Part shown: positions 7,847-16,894 of the stretch, piece after piece
How positions within the stretch are numbered: position 1 is the first letter of the stretch
Layout of the letters: each line of letters begins with the position of its first letter
NCBI GenBank assembly: GCA_015709575.1
Contig: CP054190.1
Coordinates: forward strand, 1,178,001-1,242,000
Reading direction: 5' to 3'
Length of the DNA: 64,000 bases
DNA from: Planctomycetia bacterium
GTDB lineage: Bacteria; Planctomycetota; Phycisphaerae; UBA1845; Fen-1342
The notes under the pieces: generated by a model
The model's database searches: none
Told to the model about the DNA's origin: nothing
The model's input: the letters and a program-made list of their open reading frames with translations, nothing else
Made by a program: the position numbers and the translations under genes

Positions 7847-8848
7847 ATGACCCAGCGAAAGGCCAGTCCTGCTCCGCGGAAGTCTCCGGGGAGGCGTGCA
7901 TCGTCCGGCGCGGTTCCGCGCGCCGCCGCGCCATCTCCTGCCACGCGCTCCGCGAGAAAACCCGCCGTTGGCGGGCACTGCTTCGGCTCGCATCTATCGA
8001 TCGCCGGCGGCATGCACCACGCGATCGAGGACGCCCTGCGGCTGGGGTTCGGCTGCGTGCAGGTGTTCGTCAAGAACCAGCGTCAATGGGCCGCCGCACC
8101 GCTCGATCCGGCGGACGTGGACCGCTGGCACGCACTGCTCGCGACTCCCGGCTTCGGCCCCGCCGTTGCACACGCGACATATCTCGTCAACCTGGCGTCG
8201 CCGGATCCGGCGTTATGGGAGAAGAGCCGCCTCGCATTTGCCGAGGAGCTGGCCCGCTGCGATCAGCTCGGCATCCCATATCTCGTGGTGCACCCCGGTT
8301 CAGCGGTAGGGGGGTCGCGCGAGGATGGCATCCGGCGTGTGGCGGAGGCGCTGAATCGCATCTTTTCAGATTCGCCGACGTTGCGCGTGATGCCGCTGCT
8401 GGAAACCACGGCCGGGCAAGGGGCCACTCTCGGCCGCACCTTTCAGGAGCTGGGCGAGATCATCGCCGGCATTGCCGAGGTGAAGCGCGTCGGTGTTTGC
8501 GTGGACACCTGTCACGTCTTCGCCGCCGGGTATGACATCCGCACGCCGGCGGGCGTCGCGGAGCTGCTCGCCGCCGCGGACCGCTGCGTCGGGCTGGAGC
8601 GCATCCGCTGCTGGCACCTGAATGACAGTCGCGGTGATTGCGGCTCGCGACTTGACCGTCATGAGCACATCGGCGCCGGGCGGATCGGCCGGGCGGGTTT
8701 CGCCGCGCTGCTTTCGGACGCGCGCTTCCGCGATGTGCCCATGATTCTGGAGACCCCCAAAGAAACCGATGAGCGCGGCCGCGAGTGGGATGCGGTAAAC
8801 CTGGCGCTGCTGCGCCGCCTGGAGCGAGGCTCAGCCGGTCGGCGGTGA
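7847..8848 (+). CDS. nfo: Deoxyribonuclease IV (AP endonuclease, Nfo family)
   Basis: 333 residues. After a basic 40-residue N-terminal extension the TIM-barrel endonuclease begins with GSHLSIAGGMHHAI. The zinc-ligand signatures of the family are present: VAHATYLVNLASP, LVVHPGSAVG, Glu in PLLETTAGQG, VGVCVDTCHVFAAGYD, WHLNDSRGDCGS and DRHEHIGAGRIG, with the final ILETPKE. It cleaves DNA 5' to abasic sites in base-excision repair. The N-terminal extension (many Ala/Arg/Pro) is not part of the fold. The 3' end overlaps the convergent YhaM-like gene by 18 nt. Confidence 0.93.
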   Translation: MTQRKASPAPRKSPGRRASSGAVPRAAAPSPATRSARKPAVGGHCFGSHLSIAGGMHHAIEDALRLGFGCVQVFVKNQRQWAAAPLDPADVDRWHALLATPGFGPAVAHATYLVNLASPDPALWEKSRLAFAEELARCDQLGIPYLVVHPGSAVGGSREDGIRRVAEALNRIFSDSPTLRVMPLLETTAGQGATLGRTFQELGEIIAGIAEVKRVGVCVDTCHVFAAGYDIRTPAGVAELLAAADRCVGLERIRCWHLNDSRGDCGSRLDRHEHIGAGRIGRAGFAALLSDARFRDVPMILETPKETDERGREWDAVNLALLRRLERGSAGRR

Positions 8849-9838
8849 CTCGCGCAGCGGGGCGGATCGCTTGTAGACGCGCGTTTCGAGGGCGCGGTTG
8901 TACTGCGTCCAGTCGCCGGACCGGTCGGGGTCGTTGGCGATTTCGGCCAGCATCATGTGCACCTTCGCGTCGAGATTATCGAGGTGGTGCACCAGCACGG
9001 CTTCGGGGATGGCGGGCAGCTTGGGGCTGCCGAATTCGTATTTTCCGTGATGCGCCAGGATCAGGTGATCCACAAGGTTCAGCGTCTCGCGCGGGAAGGG
9101 CTTGCCGAACTCCTGCTCGATCTCACGCACCTTCTCATGCACCCAGATCACGCCCTGCGCGATGTGGCCGACGAGTTGCCCCTCGGTCGTGTACTCAAAG
9201 TTCGTTTCAAACGCCAGCTCGCGCACCTTGCCGACGTCGTGCAGCAGAATGCCGCACAGCACGAGGTCCGCGTTCAACTGCGGATAGCGCGGCAGCACGA
9301 CCAGCGCCAGCTCGAGCAACGCCAACGTGTGCTCCAGCAGCCCGCCCAGGTAGGCGTGGTGATTTCCGCGGGCGGCCGGGGCGCGCTGAAACCCGGCCGC
9401 GAACTGCTCATCCTTCACGAACCGCGCCACCAGCGCCCGCAGCGCCGGATCCTTCACGCCGCGGACGATCTCCACCAGGCGCGTCCACATCGTCCCCACT
9501 TCGTAGGGCGACGTCGGCAAAAAGTCCGCCGGATCCACTTCCCCCTTGGGTACCGCCCGCATGCCGTCGATGATGAACTGCCGCGCGCCTTTGAAGTTCT
9601 CGACCCGCCCGCGCAGATACAGAAACCCACCCTCCGGCATCGCGTCGAACACAGCCTGCGACGCATTCCACATCCGCGCGAGCAACTCGCCAGTTGAATC
9701 GGCCAGCACGGCGTGAATGTACAGCCCGCCGTTGGTCGTCGTGCGCAGATCCTTCTGCACGAGCCGGAAGACCTCGTCCTCGACCGTCTGGCCGGCCTGC
9801 AGGTCGCGGATGTGCGTGCGCTTCCGGGTCGCGGGCAT
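8831..9838 (-). CDS. OB-fold and HD-domain 3'-5' exoribonuclease, YhaM-like
   Basis: 335 residues. Residues 1-95 form an OB-fold nucleic-acid-binding domain (DLQAGQTVEDEVFRLVQKDL...ARMWNASQ). Residues about 160-310 are an HD phosphohydrolase domain: HHAYLGGLLEHTL, the HD pair in LLHDVGK, and HHGKYEFGSP downstream. This is the architecture of Bacillus YhaM and related metal-dependent nucleases. Last gene of a minus-strand trio; only 2 nt separate it from the upstream basic-tail gene. Confidence 0.85.
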   Translation of the reverse strand: MPATRKRTHIRDLQAGQTVEDEVFRLVQKDLRTTTNGGLYIHAVLADSTGELLARMWNASQAVFDAMPEGGFLYLRGRVENFKGARQFIIDGMRAVPKGEVDPADFLPTSPYEVGTMWTRLVEIVRGVKDPALRALVARFVKDEQFAAGFQRAPAARGNHHAYLGGLLEHTLALLELALVVLPRYPQLNADLVLCGILLHDVGKVRELAFETNFEYTTEGQLVGHIAQGVIWVHEKVREIEQEFGKPFPRETLNLVDHLILAHHGKYEFGSPKLPAIPEAVLVHHLDNLDAKVHMMLAEIANDPDRSGDWTQYNRALETRVYKRSAPLRESPPTG

Positions 9839-9840
9839 GG

Positions 9841-10653
9841 TTACTTTCTCCCCTTCTTTGCGGACTTGGTCGGGCGTGCGGCCCGCGATGACTTCGCGCG
9901 CGGGCTTGCGGATTTCGCCAGCGGGGCGGAGGACTTGGTGGCGGACGACTTCGCCGACCGCTTCGCCGGCTTCCGTGTGCGAGAGGCGGGAGTTCTCGCC
10001 GTTCCGGCCTCGGCGGACGCCGGCGATTCCGAAGGCGTTCGCTCGGCTTTCGTGCGGATCGGGTTCCGGTTATCCGGCGGCACATCCACGTTGCTTTTCG
10101 GCGGCGTCCGCCCGAGCGGCGTCTTCGTCGCAGCGCCCGGCACCTGGGCCATCCAGCCGATCGCATCGGGCGAGAGATACGCGGCGTCGTCCCCGTATAG
10201 ATCGCGACGCATCACCATTCCCAGCGGCGTCGTGAAGTACGAGTGGATCGCCGAGGCGACCTCGGTGATCGCCGCCGCCCAATCCCGCCCGCTTTTTTCG
10301 ATTTCGCGCAGCCGGAAGTACACGCGGTCGATGTCGCCGCGGTAGCGCAGCGCGATCTCGGCGATCAGCATCTGCTCCGCAGAGCGGCGCGTCTGGGTCC
10401 AATCGGCGCGTTCGTTGGCGTGAAAGACGGTGCGCTGCAGCACCTCGATCTGACGCAGAATGCGGTGCAGGAATTCGTGTGAGCGGATCGCCGCCGACAG
10501 CGCTTCGATCTGGTCCTGCGGCAGACGCGGCACGGGAACCTCCGACGGGCGCGCGGGTGGCGCATCGGTCAGCCGGGGAAAGACATTTCCCCGGACGAGT
10601 GCGGCATCAACCGCCCGACCCGGCGCCGCCATCGTCGCCGCCGCCGTTTTCAT
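9841..10653 (-). CDS. Unknown protein with Lys/Ser/Ala-rich basic tail
   Basis: 270 residues; an in-frame ATG at 10632 gives a start 7 residues later. The first 170 residues form a helical domain (IEALSAAIRSHEFLHRILRQ...RDIDRVYFRLREIEKSG) that I do not recognise. The last 100 residues are Pro/Ser then Lys/Arg/Ala-rich (KPAKRSAKSSATKSSAP...TKSAKKGRK), like histone H1 tails, suggesting nucleic-acid binding. The start lies inside the end of the upstream lipoprotein gene (47 nt overlap), and its stop is 2 nt from the YhaM-like gene, so the three are likely one transcript; a link to RNA or DNA handling fits but is unproven. Confidence 0.65.
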   Translation of the reverse strand: MKTAAATMAAPGRAVDAALVRGNVFPRLTDAPPARPSEVPVPRLPQDQIEALSAAIRSHEFLHRILRQIEVLQRTVFHANERADWTQTRRSAEQMLIAEIALRYRGDIDRVYFRLREIEKSGRDWAAAITEVASAIHSYFTTPLGMVMRRDLYGDDAAYLSPDAIGWMAQVPGAATKTPLGRTPPKSNVDVPPDNRNPIRTKAERTPSESPASAEAGTARTPASRTRKPAKRSAKSSATKSSAPLAKSASPRAKSSRAARPTKSAKKGRK

Positions 10654-11572
10654 CGTCCTCGTCTTCGGCCGCCGCTTCCATCGCAGCCATGAACTCCATC
10701 ATCATCGGCATCATCTGCGGCATCAGCACCTGCTGCAATTCGTCCATGTTCGAGTACTGTGCCTCGTTGAGAATCTGCGTCAGCCGATCGGCCAGTGGCT
10801 CCGCCGCCTTGAGCGCTGTCAGCATCTGCCTGACCTGCTCCTCCGTGATCGGCTCGCCCATATCGGGGATGACCCACTTGCCGCCGATGCGCTGCATCGG
10901 TAAAGCCTCGCCCGCCGACGCCGCCATCATCGCCGTCGCCTCCGGGGGCACCGGCGTCGTGTCGCCAAACGCCTTCCCCAGCGCCTCCAATGACTCAGGC
11001 GTAAAGTTCAACGTAATGCTGGCGTGGTCGGCGTCCTGCACTTCCACCTTCAGGACGTCGAGCGTCCGGAGTTGCTCCGCCAGCGTGTCGGCGATCTTGT
11101 CCAGCTCAATCGGCGAGCCGAGCTTATCGCCTACCGTGCGCAGCATCGTTTCGATCCGACCATGCCAGTTCTGGAGCGCGTCCATCGCCTCGCTGTTCTC
11201 GGCCAGTGCTTTCACAGCGTCGGGATTGAAGCTCTCCAGCGCCGCCGCCAGCTCGCCCTTGAGCGTGGATTGGACCAACCGGACCATCGAATCGCGTACC
11301 GCATCCGCGATGGCCGCGTCCGCGCCGTCATCCGCCGTGCCGCCGCCGCCCGTCGCAACCGTCGAGCCGATCGGCGGCACGCTGGCCGGCGTGTAACCCG
11401 TCGGGTCCCGCAGCAGGCTGTCGCTCGCGGGCGCAACCGCCCGCGGGGTGCCCGCGCTCACGCCCAGCGGCGTGTTGAACCGCGGCGGCGGATCTCCGGA
11501 CCGCTCACACCCGGTCGCTGCGATCATCGCGGCCACGGCCAGAATCGTCAGGCTTCGTCCGAAGTCCGTCAT
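10607..11572 (-). CDS. Predicted lipoprotein of unknown function
   Basis: 321 residues. A short hydrophobic signal (LTILAVAAMIAATGC) ends in a lipobox-like A-T-G-C, predicting lipid attachment at Cys22. The mature part has a low-complexity linker, then a helical middle region (LVQSTLKGELAAALESF...GRIETMLRTVGDKLG) with a segment resembling secreted ligand-binding folds, and a very acidic Asp/Glu/Gly tail. First gene of a three-gene minus-strand run with the basic-tail protein and the YhaM-like nuclease. No catalytic motif is visible. Confidence 0.65.
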   Translation of the reverse strand: MTDFGRSLTILAVAAMIAATGCERSGDPPPRFNTPLGVSAGTPRAVAPASDSLLRDPTGYTPASVPPIGSTVATGGGGTADDGADAAIADAVRDSMVRLVQSTLKGELAAALESFNPDAVKALAENSEAMDALQNWHGRIETMLRTVGDKLGSPIELDKIADTLAEQLRTLDVLKVEVQDADHASITLNFTPESLEALGKAFGDTTPVPPEATAMMAASAGEALPMQRIGGKWVIPDMGEPITEEQVRQMLTALKAAEPLADRLTQILNEAQYSNMDELQQVLMPQMMPMMMEFMAAMEAAAEDEDDENGGGDDGGAGSGG

Positions 11573-11798
11573 GGTTCTCTCGCGCTGGTTCGCGGAAGGC
11601 TCTCGTCGGCGGTCAGAACAGCCCGGGCGCCGCGGAGTACATCTGCGCAGCCGGGCCGCGGCCGGTCGGACGGCCGTGTCGGGTTGCTGCCCCGTGCGCG
11701 AAAACTAAGCCCCGGCCCCCGACCCGTCAACGGCGAAAGGCCTTGCGCGCCGTGCTCCGGCTCGGACACGGCGGCCCGAACTCGGTACAGTAGGCGTC

Positions 11799-12914
11799 AT
11801 GAAGCGACCCATCCGCGTGCTGATCTCCAAAATCGGACTCGACGGCCACGACCGCGGCGCCAAGCTCATCGTCCGCAACCTCCGCGACGCCGGAATGGAA
11901 GTGATCTACACCGGGTTGTGGCAGACGCCGGCGGCGACCGTTCGGGCCGGACTCGAGGAGGACGTGGACGTACTCGGCGTCAGCCTGCTCTCCGCCGCGC
12001 ACATGACGGTCATGCCCGAAGTGCTGCATCTGTGCCGTGCCTCCGGAATCCCGGATATGCCGGTGATGGTCGGCGGAATCATCCCCGAGGCGGACAAGAA
12101 GCCGCTCGCGGAAATGGGCTGCGCGGGCGTCTTTTCTCCCGGTACGCCCATGAGCACGATCGTTGAGACGATTCAGGGCCTCGCCGAAAAGCGTCGCGCG
12201 GTGATTCTGGCCCAGGCTGAGCAGGCGGCCCCGGATGCCAGCACGCGCACCGGCCTGTCCCGGGCGATCACGCTCGTCAGCGCCGGAATTGAGAAGGGGC
12301 GGCCCGGCCCGGCGCAGCGCCCGAAGTCCAGCCTGATCCTCGGTGTGACCGGCGCGCCCGGCGTCGGCAAGAGCACCTTCATCGGCCGCTTCGCCCGCGC
12401 CCTTCGCGCCCGTGGCGTCAAGGTCGGCGTGGTCGCAGTCGATCCCTCCAGCCCGCTCACCGGCGGCAGCGTCCTGGGCGACCGTCTCCGCATGATGTCT
12501 CAGACGCCGGACGACGGCTTGTTTGTGCGGAGCTTTGCCTCCGGCGGGCAGGCCGGCGGGCTCGCCCCGCACGTGGGGGAAGTCGCCCGCCTGTTGACCG
12601 CCTCCGGCTATCCGGTTGTGCTGATCGAAACGGTCGGCGCCGGGCAGAACGACGTGGACGTGCGGACCGTATCCGACGAAGTGCTCCTGCTCCTCATGCC
12701 CGGCGCGGGCGACAGCGTACAGTTCGTCAAGGCGGGCGTGGTCGAAGTAGCGACCGGATTCGTCGTGAACAAGGCCGATCTCGACGGGGCGGACCTGACC
12801 GTCCGCCAACTCCGGGACGCGCTGGAAGACCAGCGGCCGGTTTGGACCGTCAGCGCCCTGCGCGGGGAGGGGCTTGAACCGCTGTGCGAATGGGTCGCCG
12901 GCCGGCTTGGGTGA
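11799..12914 (+). CDS. Fused B12-binding domain and MeaB/ArgK-type G-protein chaperone
   Basis: 371 residues in two parts. Residues 1-135 are a cobalamin-binding Rossmann domain of the mutase type: KIGLDGHDRGAKLI contains DxHxxG, whose His is the lower axial ligand of B12, followed by SLLSAAH and VGGIIP. Residues 150-371 are a MeaB/ArgK GTPase: Walker A GAPGVGKS, VAVDPSSPLTGGSVLGDR, ETVGAGQND and NKAD. MeaB loads and protects acyl-CoA mutases such as methylmalonyl-CoA mutase. IcmF is a B12 domain-MeaB-mutase fusion; here the mutase catalytic part is missing and no mutase gene lies nearby. Confidence 0.87.
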   Translation: MKRPIRVLISKIGLDGHDRGAKLIVRNLRDAGMEVIYTGLWQTPAATVRAGLEEDVDVLGVSLLSAAHMTVMPEVLHLCRASGIPDMPVMVGGIIPEADKKPLAEMGCAGVFSPGTPMSTIVETIQGLAEKRRAVILAQAEQAAPDASTRTGLSRAITLVSAGIEKGRPGPAQRPKSSLILGVTGAPGVGKSTFIGRFARALRARGVKVGVVAVDPSSPLTGGSVLGDRLRMMSQTPDDGLFVRSFASGGQAGGLAPHVGEVARLLTASGYPVVLIETVGAGQNDVDVRTVSDEVLLLLMPGAGDSVQFVKAGVVEVATGFVVNKADLDGADLTVRQLRDALEDQRPVWTVSALRGEGLEPLCEWVAGRLG

Positions 12915-13648
12915 CGAACGCCAGCCACCCGCCGGAACGCATGGAGGCACGCTTGACCACGCTCACCCGCCTGCTTTCCATGCCGTGGCTCGCCCGTTGG
13001 ACCGAGCGCCTCTCCCGCCCGTCGGCAGTGGTGGCGGTGCTCGCTACGGCGTGGGTCAGTGTGCTGGTTGCGCTTCTATTGGCGGATTCCGGTCTTTTCT
13101 TTGCGATTTCGGCGGGAATCGGCGTCAGCCTGGTCGCCGCGGCAATCACGGTGCTGGCCCCGGCGCTGCGCGGCGACGCACCGGAGCAGCTGTTTCGGCT
13201 TTCGCCGGCGCGCATGCTGGCGGCAATGTCGCTGATTTCTCAGATACTGCTGCTTTTTGGCTATTTCTGGCGGGCGTCCGAGTTCCGAGCCGGTTCCGAG
13301 CCGACCGAGGAGCTTCGCAAGCTCTGGCACGCGGTCGCCGGGGAGGTCAGCGCTCGGCGGGCGTATCCTGATTCATTGGAGGCGCTGGGGGCATTCCGGC
13401 CGGGGGCCGGGTTGGACCTGGTTTTCCAGCCCGGCAGGGCGGATCACCCCGGTCGCCCCGAGATCATCGTCGCATATGAGCGAAAAGCGACACGCCCGAC
13501 GGAAATCCGCCTGTTTGGTGCGAAATTGGGGCGACTGGTGCTGTTTCATGACGGCCGGGTCCAGCGCCTGGCGGAGAGTCGGTTCGTCGCCGCCCGGGAC
13601 GCCGATCGCCAGGCTCGTTCCGCCGACGGCTGGCCGCCGTCTCGATAG
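12911..13648 (+). CDS. Membrane protein of unknown function
   Basis: 245 residues from GTG 12911, which overlaps the stop of the B12/MeaB gene (GTGA); ATG 12941 is an alternative. Two or three hydrophobic segments (VVAVLATAWVSVLVALLLA, FAISAGIGVSLVAAAITVLAP and MLAAMSLISQILLLFGYFW) are followed by a soluble domain of about 110 residues. It includes ELRKLWHAVAGEVSARRAYP and a beta-rich end, vaguely like the C-terminal globular part of type II secretion pseudopilins. No assigned function. Its coupling to the upstream gene may be only transcriptional. Confidence 0.6.
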   Translation: MTNASHPPERMEARLTTLTRLLSMPWLARWTERLSRPSAVVAVLATAWVSVLVALLLADSGLFFAISAGIGVSLVAAAITVLAPALRGDAPEQLFRLSPARMLAAMSLISQILLLFGYFWRASEFRAGSEPTEELRKLWHAVAGEVSARRAYPDSLEALGAFRPGAGLDLVFQPGRADHPGRPEIIVAYERKATRPTEIRLFGAKLGRLVLFHDGRVQRLAESRFVAARDADRQARSADGWPPSR

Positions 13649-13954
13649 CAACTCGTTCTCTGCCGATGACTGTGCATATCGGGGCGCTGCCCCGGTGGAA
13701 AAAACGCCGAGGCCGCTTGTCGATCATCGGCGCGCTGACCATAATCTTCTCCGCATGTCGATGCCGTGGAGACGCGTCGTGCACTGCGAGTCCCATCGTT
13801 CGGTCGTCGCCCGCCTGCATATCGCTGTTCTCACCGTCGCGCAGTTCGGCCGCTCTCGCATGGAGTCTGCCCCCAGCGCCCTGTCGGGCGTGGATCGAGT
13901 GCGCCGTATCCGAACCTCCGCGTTCCAACCAACCCCTAGTTTCGAGTGAGCGCC
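13649..13954 (+). other. Intergenic region without a supported gene
   Basis: About 300 bases between the membrane-protein gene and the H1-like gene. Frames running through here have no recognisable domain and continue out of frame into the H1-like gene. No clear promoter or hairpin was seen. Confidence 0.5.
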
Positions 13955-14428
13955 ATGGCAAAGAAGAAAGCCAAAAAGTCCGCGAAGAAGGGTACGAAGT
14001 CGGCGAAGAAGGTGAAAAAGGCCCGCAAGGCCGCACCGAAGACCGCGAAGAAGCGGGGCGGAAAGAAGGCGGCCGCTCGTCCCAAGGCTGCGAAGAAATC
14101 CGCGAAGCGATCAGCGGCGCGCAAGCCGGCCAAGCGCGTGGCTGCGAAGAAGCCCGCTGCCGCGAAGAAGCCGTCCGCTGCTCCAAAGGTGGTCGCCGCT
14201 CCGAAGCCCGCCACCCCTTCCGCCGGCACGCTGGCGCCGCGCCCCGCTGTGCCGCCGCTCGCGCCGATGTCGCCTCCGCGCCCGGCCGCTCCGCCGCCGC
14301 GCCCCTCCGCTCCGTCGTCCGGGCCGAGTTGGATGCCGTCGGCGCCGCCGCCACCGCGGGATTTTGACGTGTCCGGGTCCGACGATGGTGCGGATGACGG
14401 CGATCTCGACGACGAGGAGGAGGAGTAG
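13955..14428 (+). CDS. Histone H1-like DNA-binding protein with acidic tail
   Basis: 157 residues from ATG 13955; a GTG three codons upstream is possible. Residues 1-85 are almost only Lys, Ala, Arg and Pro with KKAKKSAKKGTKSAKK-type repeats, as in bacterial H1/HctB-like nucleoid proteins. Residues 90-135 are Pro/Ala/Ser-rich. The C-terminus is a run of Asp/Glu (DDGADDGDLDDEEEE). This basic-hinge-acidic layout suggests a nucleoid protein whose acidic tail might fold back on the basic part. Assignment is by composition only. Monocistronic, with no obvious partner. Confidence 0.72.
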   Translation: MAKKKAKKSAKKGTKSAKKVKKARKAAPKTAKKRGGKKAAARPKAAKKSAKRSAARKPAKRVAAKKPAAAKKPSAAPKVVAAPKPATPSAGTLAPRPAVPPLAPMSPPRPAAPPPRPSAPSSGPSWMPSAPPPPRDFDVSGSDDGADDGDLDDEEEE

Positions 14429-14810
14429 CGCCAAAGGCGACTCGCGCTCGCAGCCGCCTCTCGCCGACGTTCGAGTCTGTGGTCTCGCGCAGCGGTTGCG
14501 TTGTGCGAGCCTCGCGAACGCCGATCCGCCCATCCGCGCGGCGGCGTCTCGGGCATCGTCGCGGCCATTGCATGCATGCTACGCCCGCGGCCGTGCACCG
14601 ATGAGTCCGTCGGTGTGCGGCCGCGCTCTATTGAGCCGAGCCGGGCGTGGGCTGCCGGTTGTCGAAAATCGTCGGGCGCAGGTCCGCCGGAAGGGGATTG
14701 CGGTCCGGAGTGCGTTGCGCCCGCGGGTTGTGCGGATATGCTTGGGGGATTCAGACGCGACGGTGCTGGACACCGTTGCACGCCGGTTCGTACCAGTATC
14801 GGGTGCTGAC
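14429..14810 (+). other. Intergenic region upstream of the M28 peptidase
   Basis: About 380 bases with no supported gene. The peptidase frame stays open through here, but the encoded sequence is Arg/Ser-rich with no domain, and a good signal peptide begins only at 14811. A weak GCGCC/GGCG hairpin follows the H1-like stop and has no T-run. Confidence 0.5.
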
Positions 14811-16760
14811 ATGCGCATAGTGAATGCGGCTCTTCGTTTGACCATTTCGGGGTGGCTGCTGGTCGGGATGGCCGCGGCGAGCGCGTCTGAGACGCGGACG
14901 TTCCGCGATGCGGCGGCGCTCTTTTCTACCACGACGTACATGGACCATGTCCGCACGCTCGCCAGTGACGAGTACGAGGGGCGGGGTACCGGCCAGCCCG
15001 GAAACGACCTCGCCGCCCGATACATCTCCGAGCACTTCAAGGAGCTGGGGCTCAAGCCCGCCGGTGACGATGGGGGTTATTTGCAGTACTTCGACGCGCG
15101 GCGCGGCAAGAAGTTTGACGACAAGGTCGCGCGCTTCGAGATCACCGCGCTCGAGAAGGAGTGGCAGCCGAAGCGCGACTGGACGCCCTTCCCCTTCAGC
15201 CAGGCCGGTGATTTTGACGGTCCGGTGGTGTTTGTCGGCTACGGCATTCACTCACCCGACGACGGCATCGACGACTACGCCGACATCGACGTGAAGGACA
15301 AGGTTGTGCTCGCCCTGCGCTATGAGCCGCGCAGCGACGACCCGGAGGCCGCCATCGGCGGCGAGAAGCCCTCCCGCCACGCGCTCTTCGCCACCAAGGC
15401 GTCGGTTGCAAAGAGCCGCGGCGCGAAAGCGATGCTGATTGCGAACCCGCCGTCGCGGGATGAGAAGGACGAGCTTTATCGCTTCGGGCGCGATGGCGCC
15501 CGAGAGACATACGACCTTCCGATGATCCACATCAAGCGCGAGATCGCGGAGGAGCTGCTGCGCCGCGGCGCGCTCCCGGCGCTGGCGGAGCTGGAGAAGT
15601 CACTGGGTGAGAGCCGCACCAGCCGCAGCGCGGAACTGCCCGAGGTGCATGTCAGCGTCCGCACGGGACTCTCCGACAATTCGCTCAAGACGCAGAACGT
15701 CGTCGCCGTGCTGGAAGGCGAGGGAGCGCCGTCGGAGTATGTCGTCGTCGGCGCGCACTTTGATCATCTTGGCATTGCGCCTCGCATGTTCGGCGGCGAG
15801 GAGAAGTTCATCCACAATGGGGCGGACGACAACGCCTCCGGCACGGCCGGGCTGCTGGAGATGGCGCGCGTGCTGACCGCCGCCCCGCGCCTGCGTCGCT
15901 CGATCGTATTCATCGCTTTCAGCGGCGAGGAGATGGGCCTGCTGGGCAGCAAGCACTGGGTGGACCATCCGACTGTGCCGTTGTCGGGCGTGAAGGCGAT
16001 GCTGAACTTCGACATGATCGGCCGTTTTGCCGATGAGGCGGTGCTGATCTACGGCGCGCAGACCGCCACCGAGTTTCCTGCGCTGCTCGAGCGCATCGGG
16101 TCGGAGTCCGGCGTCACGTTCAAGGCCGCCCGCTCGCTCCCCGGCAACAGTGATCACGCGTCGTTCCAGGCCAAGAATATCCCGGTGCTGTTTCCGTTCA
16201 CCGGTCTGCACCGCCAGTATCACCGTCCCGAGGATGATTGGGAGCTGATCCGCCCCGAGGGCGCCGCCCGCATCCTGCGTTTCAGTTTCCTGGCGCTGGT
16301 CGAGCTTGCCAGTCTGACCGACGGTCCGACCTGGTCCGATCCGAAGAAGGCCGGCGTTCCCACCCGCGATGAAGACGATCCCGGTCGTGAGCGTCCCGCC
16401 CGCCGCGCCGCCACCGCGCCGGTCGCGGGCGACTCCCCGACTTCGGACACCGACGCTGCTCCGCCGCCCATGCCGCGCGTGCGGCTCGGCGTCATGCCCG
16501 ACTACAGCGAGGACGATCGCCCGGGTTTGCGAATCACTGATGTGACGGCCGACAGCGCAGCGCAGAAGGCCGGGTTGCGCGGCGGCGACCGCATCGTTCG
16601 CATCGGCGAGACCGACGTCCGTGGCATTGAGACCTACATGCTGGCGCTGGGGAAGGTGAATCCGGGCGACGAAGTCGAGATTGTCGTCGAGCGCGAGGGC
16701 GAGCGCGTCACGTTGAAGGCGACGTTGCCCGCAGCACCGGCGGCTCGGCCGAAGGAGTAG
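14811..16760 (+). CDS. Secreted M28-family metallopeptidase with C-terminal PDZ domain
   Basis: 649 residues from ATG 14811. A signal peptide (LTISGWLLVGMAAASASE) leads into an M28 peptidase with an inserted PA-like domain (residues about 95-235). Zinc ligands and catalytic residues are visible: His/Asp in GAHFDHLG, NGADDNASG (bridging Asp), FSGEEMGLLGS (catalytic Glu and Glu ligand), LNFDMIGR and the final His in HRQYHRPEDDW. After a Pro/Ala linker comes a PDZ domain (LRITDVTADSAAQKAGLRGG), probably for substrate or partner binding. It should act outside the cytoplasm as an aminopeptidase. Confidence 0.9.
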   Translation: MRIVNAALRLTISGWLLVGMAAASASETRTFRDAAALFSTTTYMDHVRTLASDEYEGRGTGQPGNDLAARYISEHFKELGLKPAGDDGGYLQYFDARRGKKFDDKVARFEITALEKEWQPKRDWTPFPFSQAGDFDGPVVFVGYGIHSPDDGIDDYADIDVKDKVVLALRYEPRSDDPEAAIGGEKPSRHALFATKASVAKSRGAKAMLIANPPSRDEKDELYRFGRDGARETYDLPMIHIKREIAEELLRRGALPALAELEKSLGESRTSRSAELPEVHVSVRTGLSDNSLKTQNVVAVLEGEGAPSEYVVVGAHFDHLGIAPRMFGGEEKFIHNGADDNASGTAGLLEMARVLTAAPRLRRSIVFIAFSGEEMGLLGSKHWVDHPTVPLSGVKAMLNFDMIGRFADEAVLIYGAQTATEFPALLERIGSESGVTFKAARSLPGNSDHASFQAKNIPVLFPFTGLHRQYHRPEDDWELIRPEGAARILRFSFLALVELASLTDGPTWSDPKKAGVPTRDEDDPGRERPARRAATAPVAGDSPTSDTDAAPPPMPRVRLGVMPDYSEDDRPGLRITDVTADSAAQKAGLRGGDRIVRIGETDVRGIETYMLALGKVNPGDEVEIVVEREGERVTLKATLPAAPAARPKE

Positions 16761-16894
16761 AGCGGCGCTCGACGTGCCTTGGCGCGCCGTCGCCGGTTCG
16801 GCAGAGGCGTGCGGCCGTTCGCTGAACCGCCTGGAACGAAGTCGTACCGCCAAATACAGTGCGCCATCGCTGGAATTACGCTACGCACGGCGCG

